Positions 8,646 to 18,172 of a stretch of DNA of 64,000 nt are shown piece after piece (within the stretch, counting starts at the first letter, position 1; each line of letters opens with the position of its first letter). This DNA is from Nocardia nova (GTDB lineage Bacteria > Actinomycetota > Actinomycetes > Mycobacteriales > Mycobacteriaceae). A program made the translations under genes and the position numbers. The notes beneath the pieces are model-generated. The model ran no database searches, had not been told where the DNA came from, and saw only the letters and a program-made list of their open reading frames with translations. The stretch spans positions 62,001 through 126,000 of the forward strand of contig NZ_PSZE01000018.1 in assembly GCF_002933465.1 (NCBI RefSeq), in the 5' to 3' direction.

Positions 8646-9803
8646 TCACGTGCGGGCGCACACCGCGGCGTCGAATACGTGCTGCAGGGCTGTGGCGGAG
8701 GCGGGATCGGTGGGTCGCTGATTGGCCACCACGGTCACCGCGCGGCCCACGGCTGTGACCCCCGCGTAGGTGCGAAAGCCTGGGATCGATCCGCCGTGCC
8801 CCCACACCTGGGTGTCGCACGGTACTGCCAACCGGGCCAGGCCGAGTCCGTAGTCGATACCGGCGGGCCGGTTGGTGAGTGGTGCGATGTCGCGTTGCAT
8901 CTGCGCCAGTTGGGTCGGCGCCACGAGTTTTCCGGCGAGCAGCGCGGTGAAGAATCGGTTCAGCTCCTCGCCGGTGGAGACCAGCGCACCGGCTGCTCCC
9001 GCCCAGGTGGTGTCCAACCGCGTGACGTCGACGCGGGCGCCGTTGTCGTCTTCATAGCTCTGTGGATGCGGGTCGCGCAGCCCGAGGTCACCGGCGGCCG
9101 GAAAATACGTGTGGCGCAAATCGAGTGGCTCGATGATTCGGCGGGTGACCTCTTCGCCGACGGGATGCCCGGTTACCTTTTCGAGGACCATCCCCACCAG
9201 CAGATAGTTGGTGTTGCTGTACTCGGCCTTCTCGCCCGGAGGGAAGTGCGCCGGCATGGTCGACAGCGCGCGTTGCACCAGATCGGCGGCGTCGTGGTGT
9301 TGGGTGAGCATCACGTCGTAGTCGACGTCGAGCTCCGGTAGCTCCAGATACTCCGGCACACCGCTGGTGTGCTGCATCAGATTTCGCACGGTGATGCGGC
9401 TGCCCTCGATCCTCTCGCCTCGCACCGTTCCCGGCAGATACCTTTCCACCGGTGCATCCAGGTCGACCCGCCCCTCGGCCACCAGCTGCATCATCGCCGC
9501 GGCGACGAAGGCCTTGGTGTTGCTGCCGGCCCGGACGACAGCATGATTCGGGAACGGCGCCGCGGAATCGATGTTTCCCACACCTGCCGAGGCGGTCCAG
9601 TCCCGGCCGCCCTCGGTGACGACCACTTGCACACCGGGCAGACCGGTCGCCACCGCCGCGTCCAGCGCCTGCCGCACCGCGGCCCGATCACTGTCGGAAA
9701 GCGGTTGCACATCGGTATTGCGACCCGAGTCGCAGGCCGTCAGGGCGAACATCGCGGCGACCCCGCCCGCCACGATCCGCCGAATCCTCCGCATCGAACC
9801 CAT
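8646..9803 (-). CDS. serine hydrolase of the beta-lactamase/class C family, lipoprotein
   Basis: A 385-residue protein with an N-terminal lipoprotein signal: hydrophobic core then the lipobox FALTAC, with the acylated Cys near residue 22. The catalytic triad of the beta-lactamase/DD-peptidase fold is visible: SxxK as SNTK, YxN as YSN in EYSNTNY, and HGG in GHGGSIPG. It is close to Streptomyces R61-type DD-carboxypeptidases and esterases, and would act on the outer face of the membrane. The ATG at 9803 is chosen because the signal peptide starts there, although the frame is open for almost 600 nt more. The substrate is not determined. Confidence 0.85.
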   Translation of the reverse strand: MGSMRRIRRIVAGGVAAMFALTACDSGRNTDVQPLSDSDRAAVRQALDAAVATGLPGVQVVVTEGGRDWTASAGVGNIDSAAPFPNHAVVRAGSNTKAFVAAAMMQLVAEGRVDLDAPVERYLPGTVRGERIEGSRITVRNLMQHTSGVPEYLELPELDVDYDVMLTQHHDAADLVQRALSTMPAHFPPGEKAEYSNTNYLLVGMVLEKVTGHPVGEEVTRRIIEPLDLRHTYFPAAGDLGLRDPHPQSYEDDNGARVDVTRLDTTWAGAAGALVSTGEELNRFFTALLAGKLVAPTQLAQMQRDIAPLTNRPAGIDYGLGLARLAVPCDTQVWGHGGSIPGFRTYAGVTAVGRAVTVVANQRPTDPASATALQHVFDAAVCART

Positions 9804-10202
9804 ACCTGCACGGTGACACGACCACACCGAGCCCCGCATCGCCCGCAGGTCTGACCCGACCACAGGGAATGCCCCGACCCCACCCTGAGCCCGAGACCGT
9901 TCGTGTGTCCTCGAGCTGGAACGACGATCCGAATGAACAGGCGTGCGGTTGGTCAACTTCCGAGGCCCACGCCGAGTTCTGGTCCGCGAGATGAGCTGGC
10001 AGTTCCGGGCGCTGACGGCCGCATCGAAGATCCCCGCCGTGCTATCCCGATTCGGGAAAAGGCGTAATGGGCGGCCGACGCCCTGCCCACTGCTGAGAGC
10101 TTCGATTCGCCGCTGACCGGCCACGACCCGCGCCGGTCCCCGCGTCGAAGGCCGTGCGCTGTATCGTCCGACTGGCGTGACACCACAACGTGGAGGAGCA
10201 GC
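9804..10202. other. intergenic region between divergent genes
   Basis: A 399-nt gap between the serine hydrolase and the divergent potassium transporter must hold both promoters. I looked for a c-di-AMP riboswitch ahead of the kup gene and could not recognise its conserved motifs. Open frames here look like chance frames. Confidence 0.4.
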
Positions 10203-12167
10203 ATGACAGGGGCGAAAGGCACCATCGGAGGCGGCCCCGCGTTCGAGGTGGAACCAGGTCAGCCGCCGAGCCAGCGCGATACCGTGCGCTGGGGTGTCGT
10301 GGTCGGCGCCCTGGGCGTGGTGTTCGGCGATATCGGGACGAGCCCGATCTACACCCTGCAAACCGTCTTCGACCCCGGCGACCCCCATCCCGTGCCGGTG
10401 AACACGAGCAACGTGTTCGGCGTGGTGTCGTTGGTGTTCTGGTCGGTGATGATCATCGTCACCGTCACCTACGTTCTGCTCGCGATGCGCGCCGACAACG
10501 ACGGCGAGGGCGGCATCATGGCCTTGATCACGCTACTGCGCCGGTGGAGTTCACCACGCGGGCGAAAGACGGCCATCGGCCTGGCCGCGCTCGGAATCTT
10601 CGGCGCCTCATTGTTTTTCGGTGACAGCATGATCACGCCGGCAATCTCGGTACTGTCCTCGGTCGAGGGCATCAAGGTCGTCGAGCCGGCGTTGAAAGAC
10701 CTTGTCATCCCGGTGACGGTCGTGATCATCGTGGCGCTGTTCATCGTGCAACGCCGCGGCACCGCCACGGTCGGACGGCTGTTCGGCCCCATCATGATCG
10801 CCTGGTTCCTCACCATCGGGACCTGCGGCATCGGCGGCATCGCGCACAATCCCCGCATCCTGCAAGCGCTTTCGCCCACGTATGCGCTGGGGTTTCTGGC
10901 CGGACACTTCGGGACCGCGTTCTTCGCGCTCGCCGCGATCGTGCTCGCGGTGACCGGCGCCGAGGCGCTCTACGCGGACATGGGGCATTTCGGGCGTCGC
11001 TCCATCACCCGCGCGTGGCTGATCCTCGTCTTTCCCGCCTGCACACTCAGCTACCTCGGGCAAGGCGCCCTCATCCTCGACGACGCCGGGAATATCAGCA
11101 GCCCCTTCTTCCTGTTGGCACCGGGCTGGGCACGACTGCCACTGGTGCTGCTGGCCACCGCCGCCACGGTCATCGCCTCACAAGCGGTGATCACCGGCGC
11201 GTATTCCGTCGCCTCCCAGGCCGCGCAACTGGGCTACCTGCCGCGGCTGCGCATCGCCCACACCTCCGAATCCACGATCGGCCAGATCTACGTCCCGTGG
11301 ATCAACTGGTTGCTGATGGTCTCGGTACTCACCCTCGTCTTCGCGTTCCGCAGCTCGACCGCGCTGGCCTTCGCCTTCGGCATGGCCGTGACGGGAACCA
11401 TCACCATCACCACCCTGCTCTTCTTCTACGTCGCACGAAGCCGCTGGCACATCCCCCACTGGATACTCGCCGCCGGAGCACTCCCCCTGCTGACCGTCGA
11501 TCTGCTGTTCGTCGCCGCCAATCTCACCAAATTCGCGCACGGCGCATGGCTGCCACTGCTGATCGGCCTCACCGCATTCACAGTCATGACAACGTGGCAA
11601 CGCGGCCGCCAGATCGTGACCGCCGAACGAATCCGACGAGAAGGATCACTGCGGCAATTCGTCGACGAACTCGCCGAAGGCACACCCACCGCGACGCTTG
11701 TTCCCGGCACCGCCATCTTCCTCAACCGCGGCAAGGAAACCGCTCCACTCGCGTTGCGGGCCAACGTCGAACACAACCACGTGCGCCACCACCACATCGT
11801 GATCCTGTCCATTCACACCGAACCCGTCCCCCGCATCCCCGACAGTGAACGCATCACCACCGACCCGCTGGGGCCGCCCGACGACGGCATCACCCACGTC
11901 ACCGCCCGCTACGGCTACATGGAAACCCCCGACATTCCCCACGCACTCACACTCGTCGACCCACGAGACACCGAAGGCCCCCTCGACCTCGACCGCGCCT
12001 CGTACTTCCTGTCCACCATCGAACTCCGCCGCGGCGCCGCGCCCACCATGGCCTCATGGCGCAAACGCCTGTTCATCGCCACCTCCTACATCACCGCCGA
12101 CGCCGCCGACTACTTCGGCCTCCCGCGCGACCGGACCATCATCATGGGCTCACAAATCGAGGTATAG
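10203..12167 (+). CDS. kup: KUP-family potassium uptake protein
   Basis: A 654-residue membrane protein. After a short hydrophilic N-terminus the Kup signature GVVFGDIGTSPIYTLQTVF appears at about residues 38-56, followed by roughly twelve membrane segments to about residue 460 and a cytoplasmic C-terminal domain. The family imports potassium with protons. The ATG at 10203 has GGAGGAG six nucleotides upstream. Length is typical for the family. It is monocistronic between the divergent hydrolase and the convergent protein kinase. Codon use near the 3' end is very C-rich, as in several other transporters of this window. Confidence 0.92.
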   Translation: MTGAKGTIGGGPAFEVEPGQPPSQRDTVRWGVVVGALGVVFGDIGTSPIYTLQTVFDPGDPHPVPVNTSNVFGVVSLVFWSVMIIVTVTYVLLAMRADNDGEGGIMALITLLRRWSSPRGRKTAIGLAALGIFGASLFFGDSMITPAISVLSSVEGIKVVEPALKDLVIPVTVVIIVALFIVQRRGTATVGRLFGPIMIAWFLTIGTCGIGGIAHNPRILQALSPTYALGFLAGHFGTAFFALAAIVLAVTGAEALYADMGHFGRRSITRAWLILVFPACTLSYLGQGALILDDAGNISSPFFLLAPGWARLPLVLLATAATVIASQAVITGAYSVASQAAQLGYLPRLRIAHTSESTIGQIYVPWINWLLMVSVLTLVFAFRSSTALAFAFGMAVTGTITITTLLFFYVARSRWHIPHWILAAGALPLLTVDLLFVAANLTKFAHGAWLPLLIGLTAFTVMTTWQRGRQIVTAERIRREGSLRQFVDELAEGTPTATLVPGTAIFLNRGKETAPLALRANVEHNHVRHHHIVILSIHTEPVPRIPDSERITTDPLGPPDDGITHVTARYGYMETPDIPHALTLVDPRDTEGPLDLDRASYFLSTIELRRGAAPTMASWRKRLFIATSYITADAADYFGLPRDRTIIMGSQIEV

Positions 12168-12301
12168 ACCGCGAGACCGATGCCCGAATCCGAAAGCCCT
12201 TGCCCCGGCGTGACGAGTCACAGGCACCTTCGGGAGGTCGAGCACCACACGCACTCCGCCATGGGGTGAGCCGCCGACGGGCCCTGCCGACACTGGACGG
12301 C

Positions 12302-14056
12302 TCAGATCGGCGCGTGGGTCCACCAGTTGTCATAGACATCGGCTGCACCCGAGCCGCCCGAGGCCGTCACCACGCAGAAATCGCGGCCCGGATCGTCGAA
12401 TGCCACCGATAACAAGCCGAATCCGGAATAGCTGTCACTGGCCCAGCGCACAGTTCCGGTGCCGGAGGTCCGAGTCCAGCGCTGCTCGTGCACGTCCGCC
12501 AAGCCCGGATCGGCGGAGTAGGTTTGCGGCGTCCGACCCGGATCACACCATATATTGACGCTGAAACCCTGCTCCGACGGACAGTGCAGGCGGCGCGCGT
12601 CGGATTCCCCGAGATCGCACCGTAGGCCTTGATAGCCGGTGCCGTCCGGGGTGGCCGGCAATAGCCCCGGAAAAGTGTCGACGATATAGGCGACCGGTCC
12701 CCACGCCGCCGATCCTTGGGCGGTGGTCGTCACCGTCGCGCTGAAACGCCCGGTACTCGGTTCGGTTGCCACCGCTGACGTGGTGACGGGGGCAGCGGTT
12801 GCGGTGTCTGACGGGATGGCACGGCCGGAACCGAAGGCACCGAATCGCACGGCGATCGCGATCACCACCGCGATCAGAACCACCGCGGCGAGGCCACCAC
12901 CGATCAGCATCAGCCGGGAACTTCCGGACGCGGGCCCAGGCCTCCCTCCGCGCGCAGGATGCGTCGTGGCACCGCCGGGCCGCTGTAACGCGCGATTGCC
13001 GACCCCGCCGATAGTTTGCGCCGATCCGGAAGAGCTACCGGTGCCGAACGTCGCATGCGTTCTCTCGCTCGGGAACACCTGGCCGCCTCGAGGATTCACG
13101 CGCCCGCCGAGGCCGATGCCCGCACCCGAGGATCCCTCCCCGGGAACCGGTATCGGTCCGCCTCGGGAAATGACAGATGTGTTGGGCTGCGGCACAGGGT
13201 TGTTCATGCTCGAAGGTGGCAGCCCTTCGACCGATGCCCGCCGCGCCGCATCCGCCAGTTCAGCACAGCTGGAATACCGTTCGCGCGGGTTCTTCGCCAT
13301 CGCTCGGGCTATGACCTCGTCCATCGCTACGGGAAGGTGGCCGCCCGCTGTGGAGGGTCGCGGCGGTGGCGCGCTCAGATGCGCGGCCATGATCGCGGCG
13401 GGTGCTCGTCCAGCGAATGGAGCTGTGCCGGTGAGTAATTCGTACAATGTCGCGCCGAGTGCGTAGACGTCGGCGCGGTGGTCGATCGCCCCGCCCTCGA
13501 ATTGTTCCGGCGCCGCATACGCGATACTGGCCAGGATCGTGCCGGTGCGGGTCAGCGCGGTGCCGGATTCAGCCGGGCGGGCAATGCCGAAATCGGTGAT
13601 GCGTACCGCACCGTCGGTGGACAGTAGAATGTTGGGCGGTTTCACGTCTCGATGGAGTAGTCCGGCCTGGTGCACCGCGTCCAGTCCTGCTGCCGCCTCG
13701 GTGATGATTCGTACCGCCCGCTCCGGCGACAGCGGTCCCTGTGCACGTAGCAGTGCCGCCGCGTCCTGGCCCTCGACGTATTGCATCGCGATCCAAGCCA
13801 GATCCCCCTCCACACCACGATCGCGTACCGCGACCACGTTCGGATGGTCGATGCGCGCCGCCAACTCGGCCTCACGCTGGAAACGCGCCCGAAACTCCGG
13901 ATCGGTGGCCAGTTCTGGAGCCAGGATCTTGATCGCGTCGAGGCGCGGTAGTCGCGGATGCTCCGCAACGTACACCGTGCCCATTCCGCCGGCCCCAAGC
14001 CGCCGCACAATCCGATAGCCGGCGAATATCTCGCCGGGCAGCAATCGCGTCACCAC
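12302..14056 (-). CDS. membrane Ser/Thr protein kinase, PknB-like
   Basis: A 584-residue receptor-like kinase. The kinase domain (about 10-265) has the glycine loop GAGGMG, the VAIK-type lysine in DAIKIL, HRDVKPPN, DFG and APE (YAAPEQF). A Gly/Pro/Ser-rich linker (about 280-385) leads to one membrane segment (LMLIGGGLAAVVLIAVVIAI). A Thr/Ala stalk and an extracellular domain of about 150 residues with several cysteines follow. There are no PASTA repeats, so the sensor differs from PknB; it is nearer to kinases with small secreted-domain sensors. The start is GTG or ATG near 14056 (MVTRLLPGEIFAGY). It is convergent with kup. Confidence 0.9.
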   Translation of the reverse strand: MVTRLLPGEIFAGYRIVRRLGAGGMGTVYVAEHPRLPRLDAIKILAPELATDPEFRARFQREAELAARIDHPNVVAVRDRGVEGDLAWIAMQYVEGQDAAALLRAQGPLSPERAVRIITEAAAGLDAVHQAGLLHRDVKPPNILLSTDGAVRITDFGIARPAESGTALTRTGTILASIAYAAPEQFEGGAIDHRADVYALGATLYELLTGTAPFAGRAPAAIMAAHLSAPPPRPSTAGGHLPVAMDEVIARAMAKNPRERYSSCAELADAARRASVEGLPPSSMNNPVPQPNTSVISRGGPIPVPGEGSSGAGIGLGGRVNPRGGQVFPSERTHATFGTGSSSGSAQTIGGVGNRALQRPGGATTHPARGGRPGPASGSSRLMLIGGGLAAVVLIAVVIAIAVRFGAFGSGRAIPSDTATAAPVTTSAVATEPSTGRFSATVTTTAQGSAAWGPVAYIVDTFPGLLPATPDGTGYQGLRCDLGESDARRLHCPSEQGFSVNIWCDPGRTPQTYSADPGLADVHEQRWTRTSGTGTVRWASDSYSGFGLLSVAFDDPGRDFCVVTASGGSGAADVYDNWWTHAPI

Positions 14057-14197
14057 CCGTACCTCCCGGCGGGCACCTTATCGCACCCGGACTGGAATGC
14101 CTCACGAACCGGACATACCGCAGAAGACGACAAGGATCTGTTAAGCAGCGTCCACGATAATCGGGCCACTCTCCGTACAACCGAAAGCAGTGAGGCC

Positions 14198-14821
14198 ATG
14201 AAAGCAGCGAAACCGGCATCGGCAGTGAGCAGTTCGACGCAGCGACATACCGTAGCGGCCCGCCCGTCGAACGAACCGGCTGCCCTCTCGAATCGAGCTA
14301 GAACGTCTGCGCCGCAGGGCGGCCCGAATTCCAGTCACCCAGCCTCCGAGCATGATTCGACGCGCAACCGCCGGAGGCTACAGCGGCTCACCACGACGGT
14401 CGCGGCGCCCGTCGCGCTACTCGTCGCGGCGGCCGGGGCGGCGTGGGCCCACCCCGGCGGAGATCAGCACTCCTACAGCGCGTTTCGCACACCGTCGTCG
14501 AATATCGCCTGCGCTATCGAATCCGACGGCACCGGCGTGCGCTGCGACATCGTGGACTACACATTCACCCCGCCACCACGTCCCGCCGGCGGCTGCGGCG
14601 ACACCGGTTACGGCCACTCGGTCGCGATGTCGGTCGATCGAGCCCCGCAGTTCATTTGCGCCGGCGATACCGTCGCCGCGCCCGATCTACCGGTCCTCGA
14701 CTACGGCCAGACCACCCGCCTCGGCCACGTGGAGTGCTACTCCACCACCGACTACGTGTACTGCGACATCGACGACGGCCGCACCTCGTTCCAACTCGCC
14801 CGCGACTTCTACCGGCTCTGA
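14198..14821 (+). CDS. exported DUF6636-type hypothetical protein
   Basis: A 207-residue protein with a long polar N-terminus and then a hydrophobic segment (TTTVAAPVALLVAAAGAAWA) ending in a signal-peptidase-like AWA-H site near residue 85. The exported part holds FRTPSSNIACAIESDG and further paired cysteines (about eight), typical of the DUF6636 group of secreted actinobacterial proteins. No enzyme motif is visible. If a start closer to the hydrophobic stretch is used, the polar leader would be shorter. A near-identical piece of about 120 nt from the signal/mature junction recurs at 48495-48620 inside a chimeric pseudogene. Confidence 0.65.
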   Translation: MKAAKPASAVSSSTQRHTVAARPSNEPAALSNRARTSAPQGGPNSSHPASEHDSTRNRRRLQRLTTTVAAPVALLVAAAGAAWAHPGGDQHSYSAFRTPSSNIACAIESDGTGVRCDIVDYTFTPPPRPAGGCGDTGYGHSVAMSVDRAPQFICAGDTVAAPDLPVLDYGQTTRLGHVECYSTTDYVYCDIDDGRTSFQLARDFYRL

Positions 14822-14969
14822 CAGCGAAACCGGACATCGCGGACGAGAATCTCCGGAATGTACACCGATGTACGTTCCCGAGACAACCAACTATTGATCA
14901 TTGGCGGTTGCTGCCGTTAGCAGTGCTGCTTGTTCGGAAATGACACGACACCGTTCTGCAAGGTGGGTA

Positions 14970-15662
14970 TCACCTCAACCCGACGGCACCCGCTCCTATG
15001 ACGGCCTCGATGTGTTTCTGAGAGTGGGCGAGATGTTCGCGCACAGCCTCTCCCGCTGCGACCGCGTCTCGGCGCCGCAGAGCGGCGGTTATCTTGCGGT
15101 GTTCGGTATCGGCTTCAGCGCGATAGCCGCTGCCGCTCGATGCAGCCTGGGAAAGAAACCGAAGATACACGGCAGAGGCGTCGCGGAGCTGATCGATGAT
15201 CCCCGACAGGCGGGGGCGATCGGCCTTGGCGTAGATCTGTGCGTGCAACTCGCGGTTGAGCCGGTCACGACGGATAGGATCGGTCGTCTCGTGCATCTCG
15301 GTGATGATTGCGTCGAGCATGTCGATGTCGACATCGGCGAGTCGGGGTGTCGCAAGCCGTGTAGCCAGAGGCTCCAGTTCGAGACGAATCTCGTATGTCT
15401 CGCGCAGTTCATGAACTGACGGTTCGAAGACAACGACGCCGCGATTCGCGTCGCGCCGCATCAGCCCCTCCTGGGACAGTGTCGCGAATGCCTCTCGAAC
15501 CGGGGTGGTACTCACTCCGAATCGAGCGGCAACCTCGCTCTGCCGAAGCCGTGCGCCAGGTTTGATTACTCCCTGCAGCACCTCCTGCCGCAGGCGCTCG
15601 GCGACTTCGAGCGAACGGGTGGCCTGCGCTCTCGACGCGACACCCGGTCCGAAAGCTGTCAT
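14970..15662 (-). CDS. GntR-family regulator, FadR/FCD subfamily
   Basis: A 230-residue regulator. Residues about 17-85 form the winged helix (LRQSEVAARFGVSTTPVREA). The C-terminal all-helical FCD domain follows, with the metal-binding pattern of Asp/His residues (ELHAQIYAKADRP, EHRKITAALRRRD, VREHL). FCD regulators usually sense organic acids and repress a neighbouring catabolic operon. The gene is divergent from a broken SDR gene, and the shared region holds a GntR-like palindrome at 15713. With the SDR broken, its original target may be lost. Confidence 0.85.
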   Translation of the reverse strand: MTAFGPGVASRAQATRSLEVAERLRQEVLQGVIKPGARLRQSEVAARFGVSTTPVREAFATLSQEGLMRRDANRGVVVFEPSVHELRETYEIRLELEPLATRLATPRLADVDIDMLDAIITEMHETTDPIRRDRLNRELHAQIYAKADRPRLSGIIDQLRDASAVYLRFLSQAASSGSGYRAEADTEHRKITAALRRRDAVAAGEAVREHLAHSQKHIEAVIGAGAVGLR

Positions 15663-15712
15663 GCGCCGATTTTAGCCCAATCCATCGGTCGCTCAGCACA
15701 CCGAACATGTCG

Positions 15713-15724
15713 ATTGTGTACAAT
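15713..15724. promoter_or_regulatory. probable GntR operator
   Basis: ATTGTGTACAAT is a near-perfect inverted repeat of the TTGTNNACAA type used by FCD GntR regulators. It lies 50 nt upstream of the GntR start. A related half-site (TTGACATACAAT, 15864-15875) lies 34 nt before the broken SDR and overlaps a TTGACA hexamer. Confidence 0.45.
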
Positions 15725-15908
15725 ATCGCATCGGTTGCGCGACACTGAGCGGTCGAGCGCCGGGGATGCACTGGGAACCGCCCCTGGTTCGAATACAGCC
15801 GAATCCATTGCGCAACCAAGTCGAAAGATATGCGATTTCGACCGCAGTGCACTATTTGAGCAGTTGACATACAATTCGGCGAAGCTTGCCTTGCAAGGAG
15901 ATCGACCC

Positions 15909-16490
15909 ATGACGAGTACATCGACGGGGGATTACGGACGGTCGTAGTTACCGGGTGTAGTTCCGGAATCGGCGCGGCGACGGCCACTCAGTTGCTGGAG
16001 CGCGGCGCCCGAGTCATCGGACTGGACTTGAAGGCGCCGGCACTGGGCTTCGAATTCCATCAGGTCGATCTCGACGAACCGGAATCGATCGCGGCAGCGG
16101 CCCGGAAGATCGGAGACGGCGTCGACGGCTTGGTCAGGGGCGGGTTACAACCTCGCCAAGGAGGCGGTGGTTTGCTACACCGCAGCGAAGGCCTTGGAGT
16201 TTGCGCGGCGAGGAATCCGGATCAACTGCGCCGCACAGGGACTCACCGAGACGCCGATTCTCGACTACAGCGTCAGATCGCTGGGCCAGGATTATCTCGA
16301 CGCGATCCCCAAACCGCTCGGCCGCTTGGCGACAGCCGAGGAACAGGCCAGCGTGCTCTGCTTCCTTGTCGGTACAGGTGCCAGCTATCTGAGCGGCCAG
16401 ACCATCTGGGTGGATGGGGGCTACCTCGCCGGGGTCGAATCCGGCCTGGACGGCACCGGGCGGCTGGACTGTCGGAGAGGAACATGCTGA
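15909..16490 (+). pseudogene. broken 3-alpha-hydroxysteroid/coniferyl-alcohol dehydrogenase-type SDR
   Basis: An SDR gene with at least two lesions. The ATG at 15909 has AAGGAG upstream but runs into TAG at 15945. The SDR reading (TVVVTGCSSGIGAATA) continues in another frame from about 15930, which points to a one-base change in the run of five G at 15926-15930. Near 16135 the N-terminal part (about 65 residues) joins the late part (AGYNLAKEAVVCYTAAKALEF) in a third frame, with the central 70-100 codons missing. The C-terminal part up to DGGYLAGVESG is intact. It would have been the target of the divergent GntR regulator. Confidence 0.8.
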
Positions 16491-16646
16491 GCTGCCGGCT
16501 TGCGGAGGGAGGCCTCGGGATCCCGAGCGGGCCTACGAGATCCCGAAGCTGAGTTACCTCGCCCAGCCGAAATGAAGCTGACTACTGCGCTGTGGCCTCT
16601 TCGGATGCCTTTCGGCGGAGCAACCCCGCGAAGCCGGATCATAGGC

Positions 16647-17468
16647 CTACTTGACGACGAACCCAGCGTCGACCGGCAGCGTCACTCCGGTGACGTACCG
16701 GGCTTCGTCGGACACGAGCCATGCGACGGCGGCGCTGACATCGCTGGATTCGAGCGCGGGCACATCCAGCAGATTGGTCAGTGCGGACATCTGATCCGCC
16801 GAGCTCTGGAGGTACTCGGCCATGGAGTCATTCACAATCATCGGGGTGTTGACTCCGGTCGGGTGCACGCTGTTGACGCGGATCGAGTGCTGCGCGAGCC
16901 AATTCGCGTAGGAGCGCATGAGGCCGACTAGACCATGCTTGCTGGCGACGTAGCCGTCCATGCCGCCGGTGCCGTTGCCGCCGCGGCCGGTGAGGCCTTG
17001 AGTGGAACTCGTCAGCACGATCGAACCACCCTCGCCACGCTCTATCATCCTGCCGACCGCAGCGTGGACGGTGTTGCGGACCCCGTAGAGGTTCACGGCA
17101 ACGGTGTCCAGGAAAGCCTGGTTCGGATCCTTCTCGTGCAAGGTCATAGGCGCAATACCTGCGTTGGCCAGAATGATGTCGATTCGACCGAGTTCTGCAT
17201 AGCCCTCTTCGAACGCGTTACGAAGGGCCTCGAAATCTCGGACGTCCGCTTGGCGCGCAACGATCCGCCGGTCGAGCTTTTCCACCTGGCGGGCGGTCTC
17301 CTCGAGATCCGCGGGTGTGCTCATCGGATACGGAACGCTGGCGATCTGATCGCAGATATCAATAGCAATGATGTCGGCGCCTTCTTGCGCCAAACGGAGG
17401 GCGTGGCTGCGACCCTGGCCGCGCGCGGCGCCGGTGATCAGAGCGACCTTACCGTCAAGGGATCCCAT
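16647..17468 (-). CDS. mycofactocin-coupled SDR family oxidoreductase
   Basis: A 273-residue SDR with the features of the mycofactocin-coupled subfamily. It has GAARGQGRSHALRLAQEG in the Rossmann motif, an extended loop after the second strand (IDICDQIASVPYPMSTPADL), NAGIAP, catalytic Ser near ILTSSTQG, YxxxK as YVASK and the tail VDAGFVVK. Such enzymes hold NAD tightly and pass electrons to the peptide-derived cofactor mycofactocin; substrates are often alcohols. The ATG at 17468 has AAGGAAG six nucleotides upstream. No mycofactocin biosynthesis genes are in the window. It lies between two broken SDR genes. Confidence 0.85.
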   Translation of the reverse strand: MGSLDGKVALITGAARGQGRSHALRLAQEGADIIAIDICDQIASVPYPMSTPADLEETARQVEKLDRRIVARQADVRDFEALRNAFEEGYAELGRIDIILANAGIAPMTLHEKDPNQAFLDTVAVNLYGVRNTVHAAVGRMIERGEGGSIVLTSSTQGLTGRGGNGTGGMDGYVASKHGLVGLMRSYANWLAQHSIRVNSVHPTGVNTPMIVNDSMAEYLQSSADQMSALTNLLDVPALESSDVSAAVAWLVSDEARYVTGVTLPVDAGFVVK

Positions 17469-17694
17469 AAATCTTCCTTTTCTCAGGCGATTGTCTGCGA
17501 GCACGAGGCCCGGTTGGCTTCGGGCTCCGTGCTTGCGTTGCCCCACCGGCCCTCCACTCAGCTGATGGCGTGAAGGACCGGCTTCGGTCAGCCTAGCCCC
17601 TTTATTGACACAAAACCAGAGTATAATGCACAATGTGTCGCCAGGATGCGTCATTCGGAGGCTTGCTCATGGTGAACGGCTCGCGTATCGATCC

Positions 17695-18040
17695 ACTGAC
17701 GCCGAGACCATCTATTCGGCCTCGAAAGCGGCGGTCATTCACCTGACCCGTATCGCCGCCCTCGAACTCGGAAAAGCCGGGATCCGCGTCAACGCCATCT
17801 GCCCCGGGAGCGACCCGGACGGCGATGACAGCGCCCTTCTTCAACGAGGAATACGTCAGGCTCACCAAAGAGTTGACCCCGCTGGGTGAAGTGGGCAAAC
17901 CCGAATACATTGCCGACGGCATCGTGAACGTGTTGCGCTCGGACTGGATCACAGGCCAAGCGATCGTTGTCGACGGCGGCGCCGGGCTCGTCACTGCCCG
18001 AGGAAGTAAACGCGACATCGACAGCATCAGCCCCAAGTGA
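17695..18040 (+). pseudogene. C-terminal remnant of an SDR
   Basis: The half of an SDR after the active site is readable: YSASKAAVIHLTRIAALELG and IRVNAICPG in one frame, then a frameshift at about 17806-17823 and FFNEEYVRLTKEL to ITGQAIVVDGGAGLV in another. The Rossmann half is absent. It lies head to head with the intact SDR at 16647-17468. It reads as a dead gene fragment. Confidence 0.75.
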
Positions 18041-18172
18041 ACTGCCCCCTCAGCGTTGGCCGCTACTGGAATGCTCCCGGAAGTTTGGCCTGAGGAAATC
18101 GGTTCCAATTGATCACCGGCGCGCCACGACCTCTCAGCGATTCCACAGCCGCCCCGCCCCACGGTGGTGGCC

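Noticed and set aside
10021..10202. c-di-AMP riboswitch ahead of kup
   Set aside because: The conserved motifs of the ydaO class could not be recognised in the leader.
9953..10225. 90-codon minus-strand frame upstream of kup
   Set aside because: It overlaps the kup start, has no family resemblance and no ribosome site; treated as chance.
10608..12000. long minus-strand frames inside the kup gene
   Set aside because: They mirror the C-rich third codon positions of kup and have low-complexity translations.
15783..15800. GGTTCGAATAC resembling a tRNA T-loop
   Set aside because: No matching acceptor or anticodon stems could be built around it.
16514..16527. palindrome CTCGGGATCCCGAG as a terminator
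   Set aside because: There is no loop and no T-run, and it may be a chance palindrome.
17605..17627. TTGACA and TATAAT as a promoter
   Set aside because: The spacer is only 11 nt, too short for a sigma-70 promoter.
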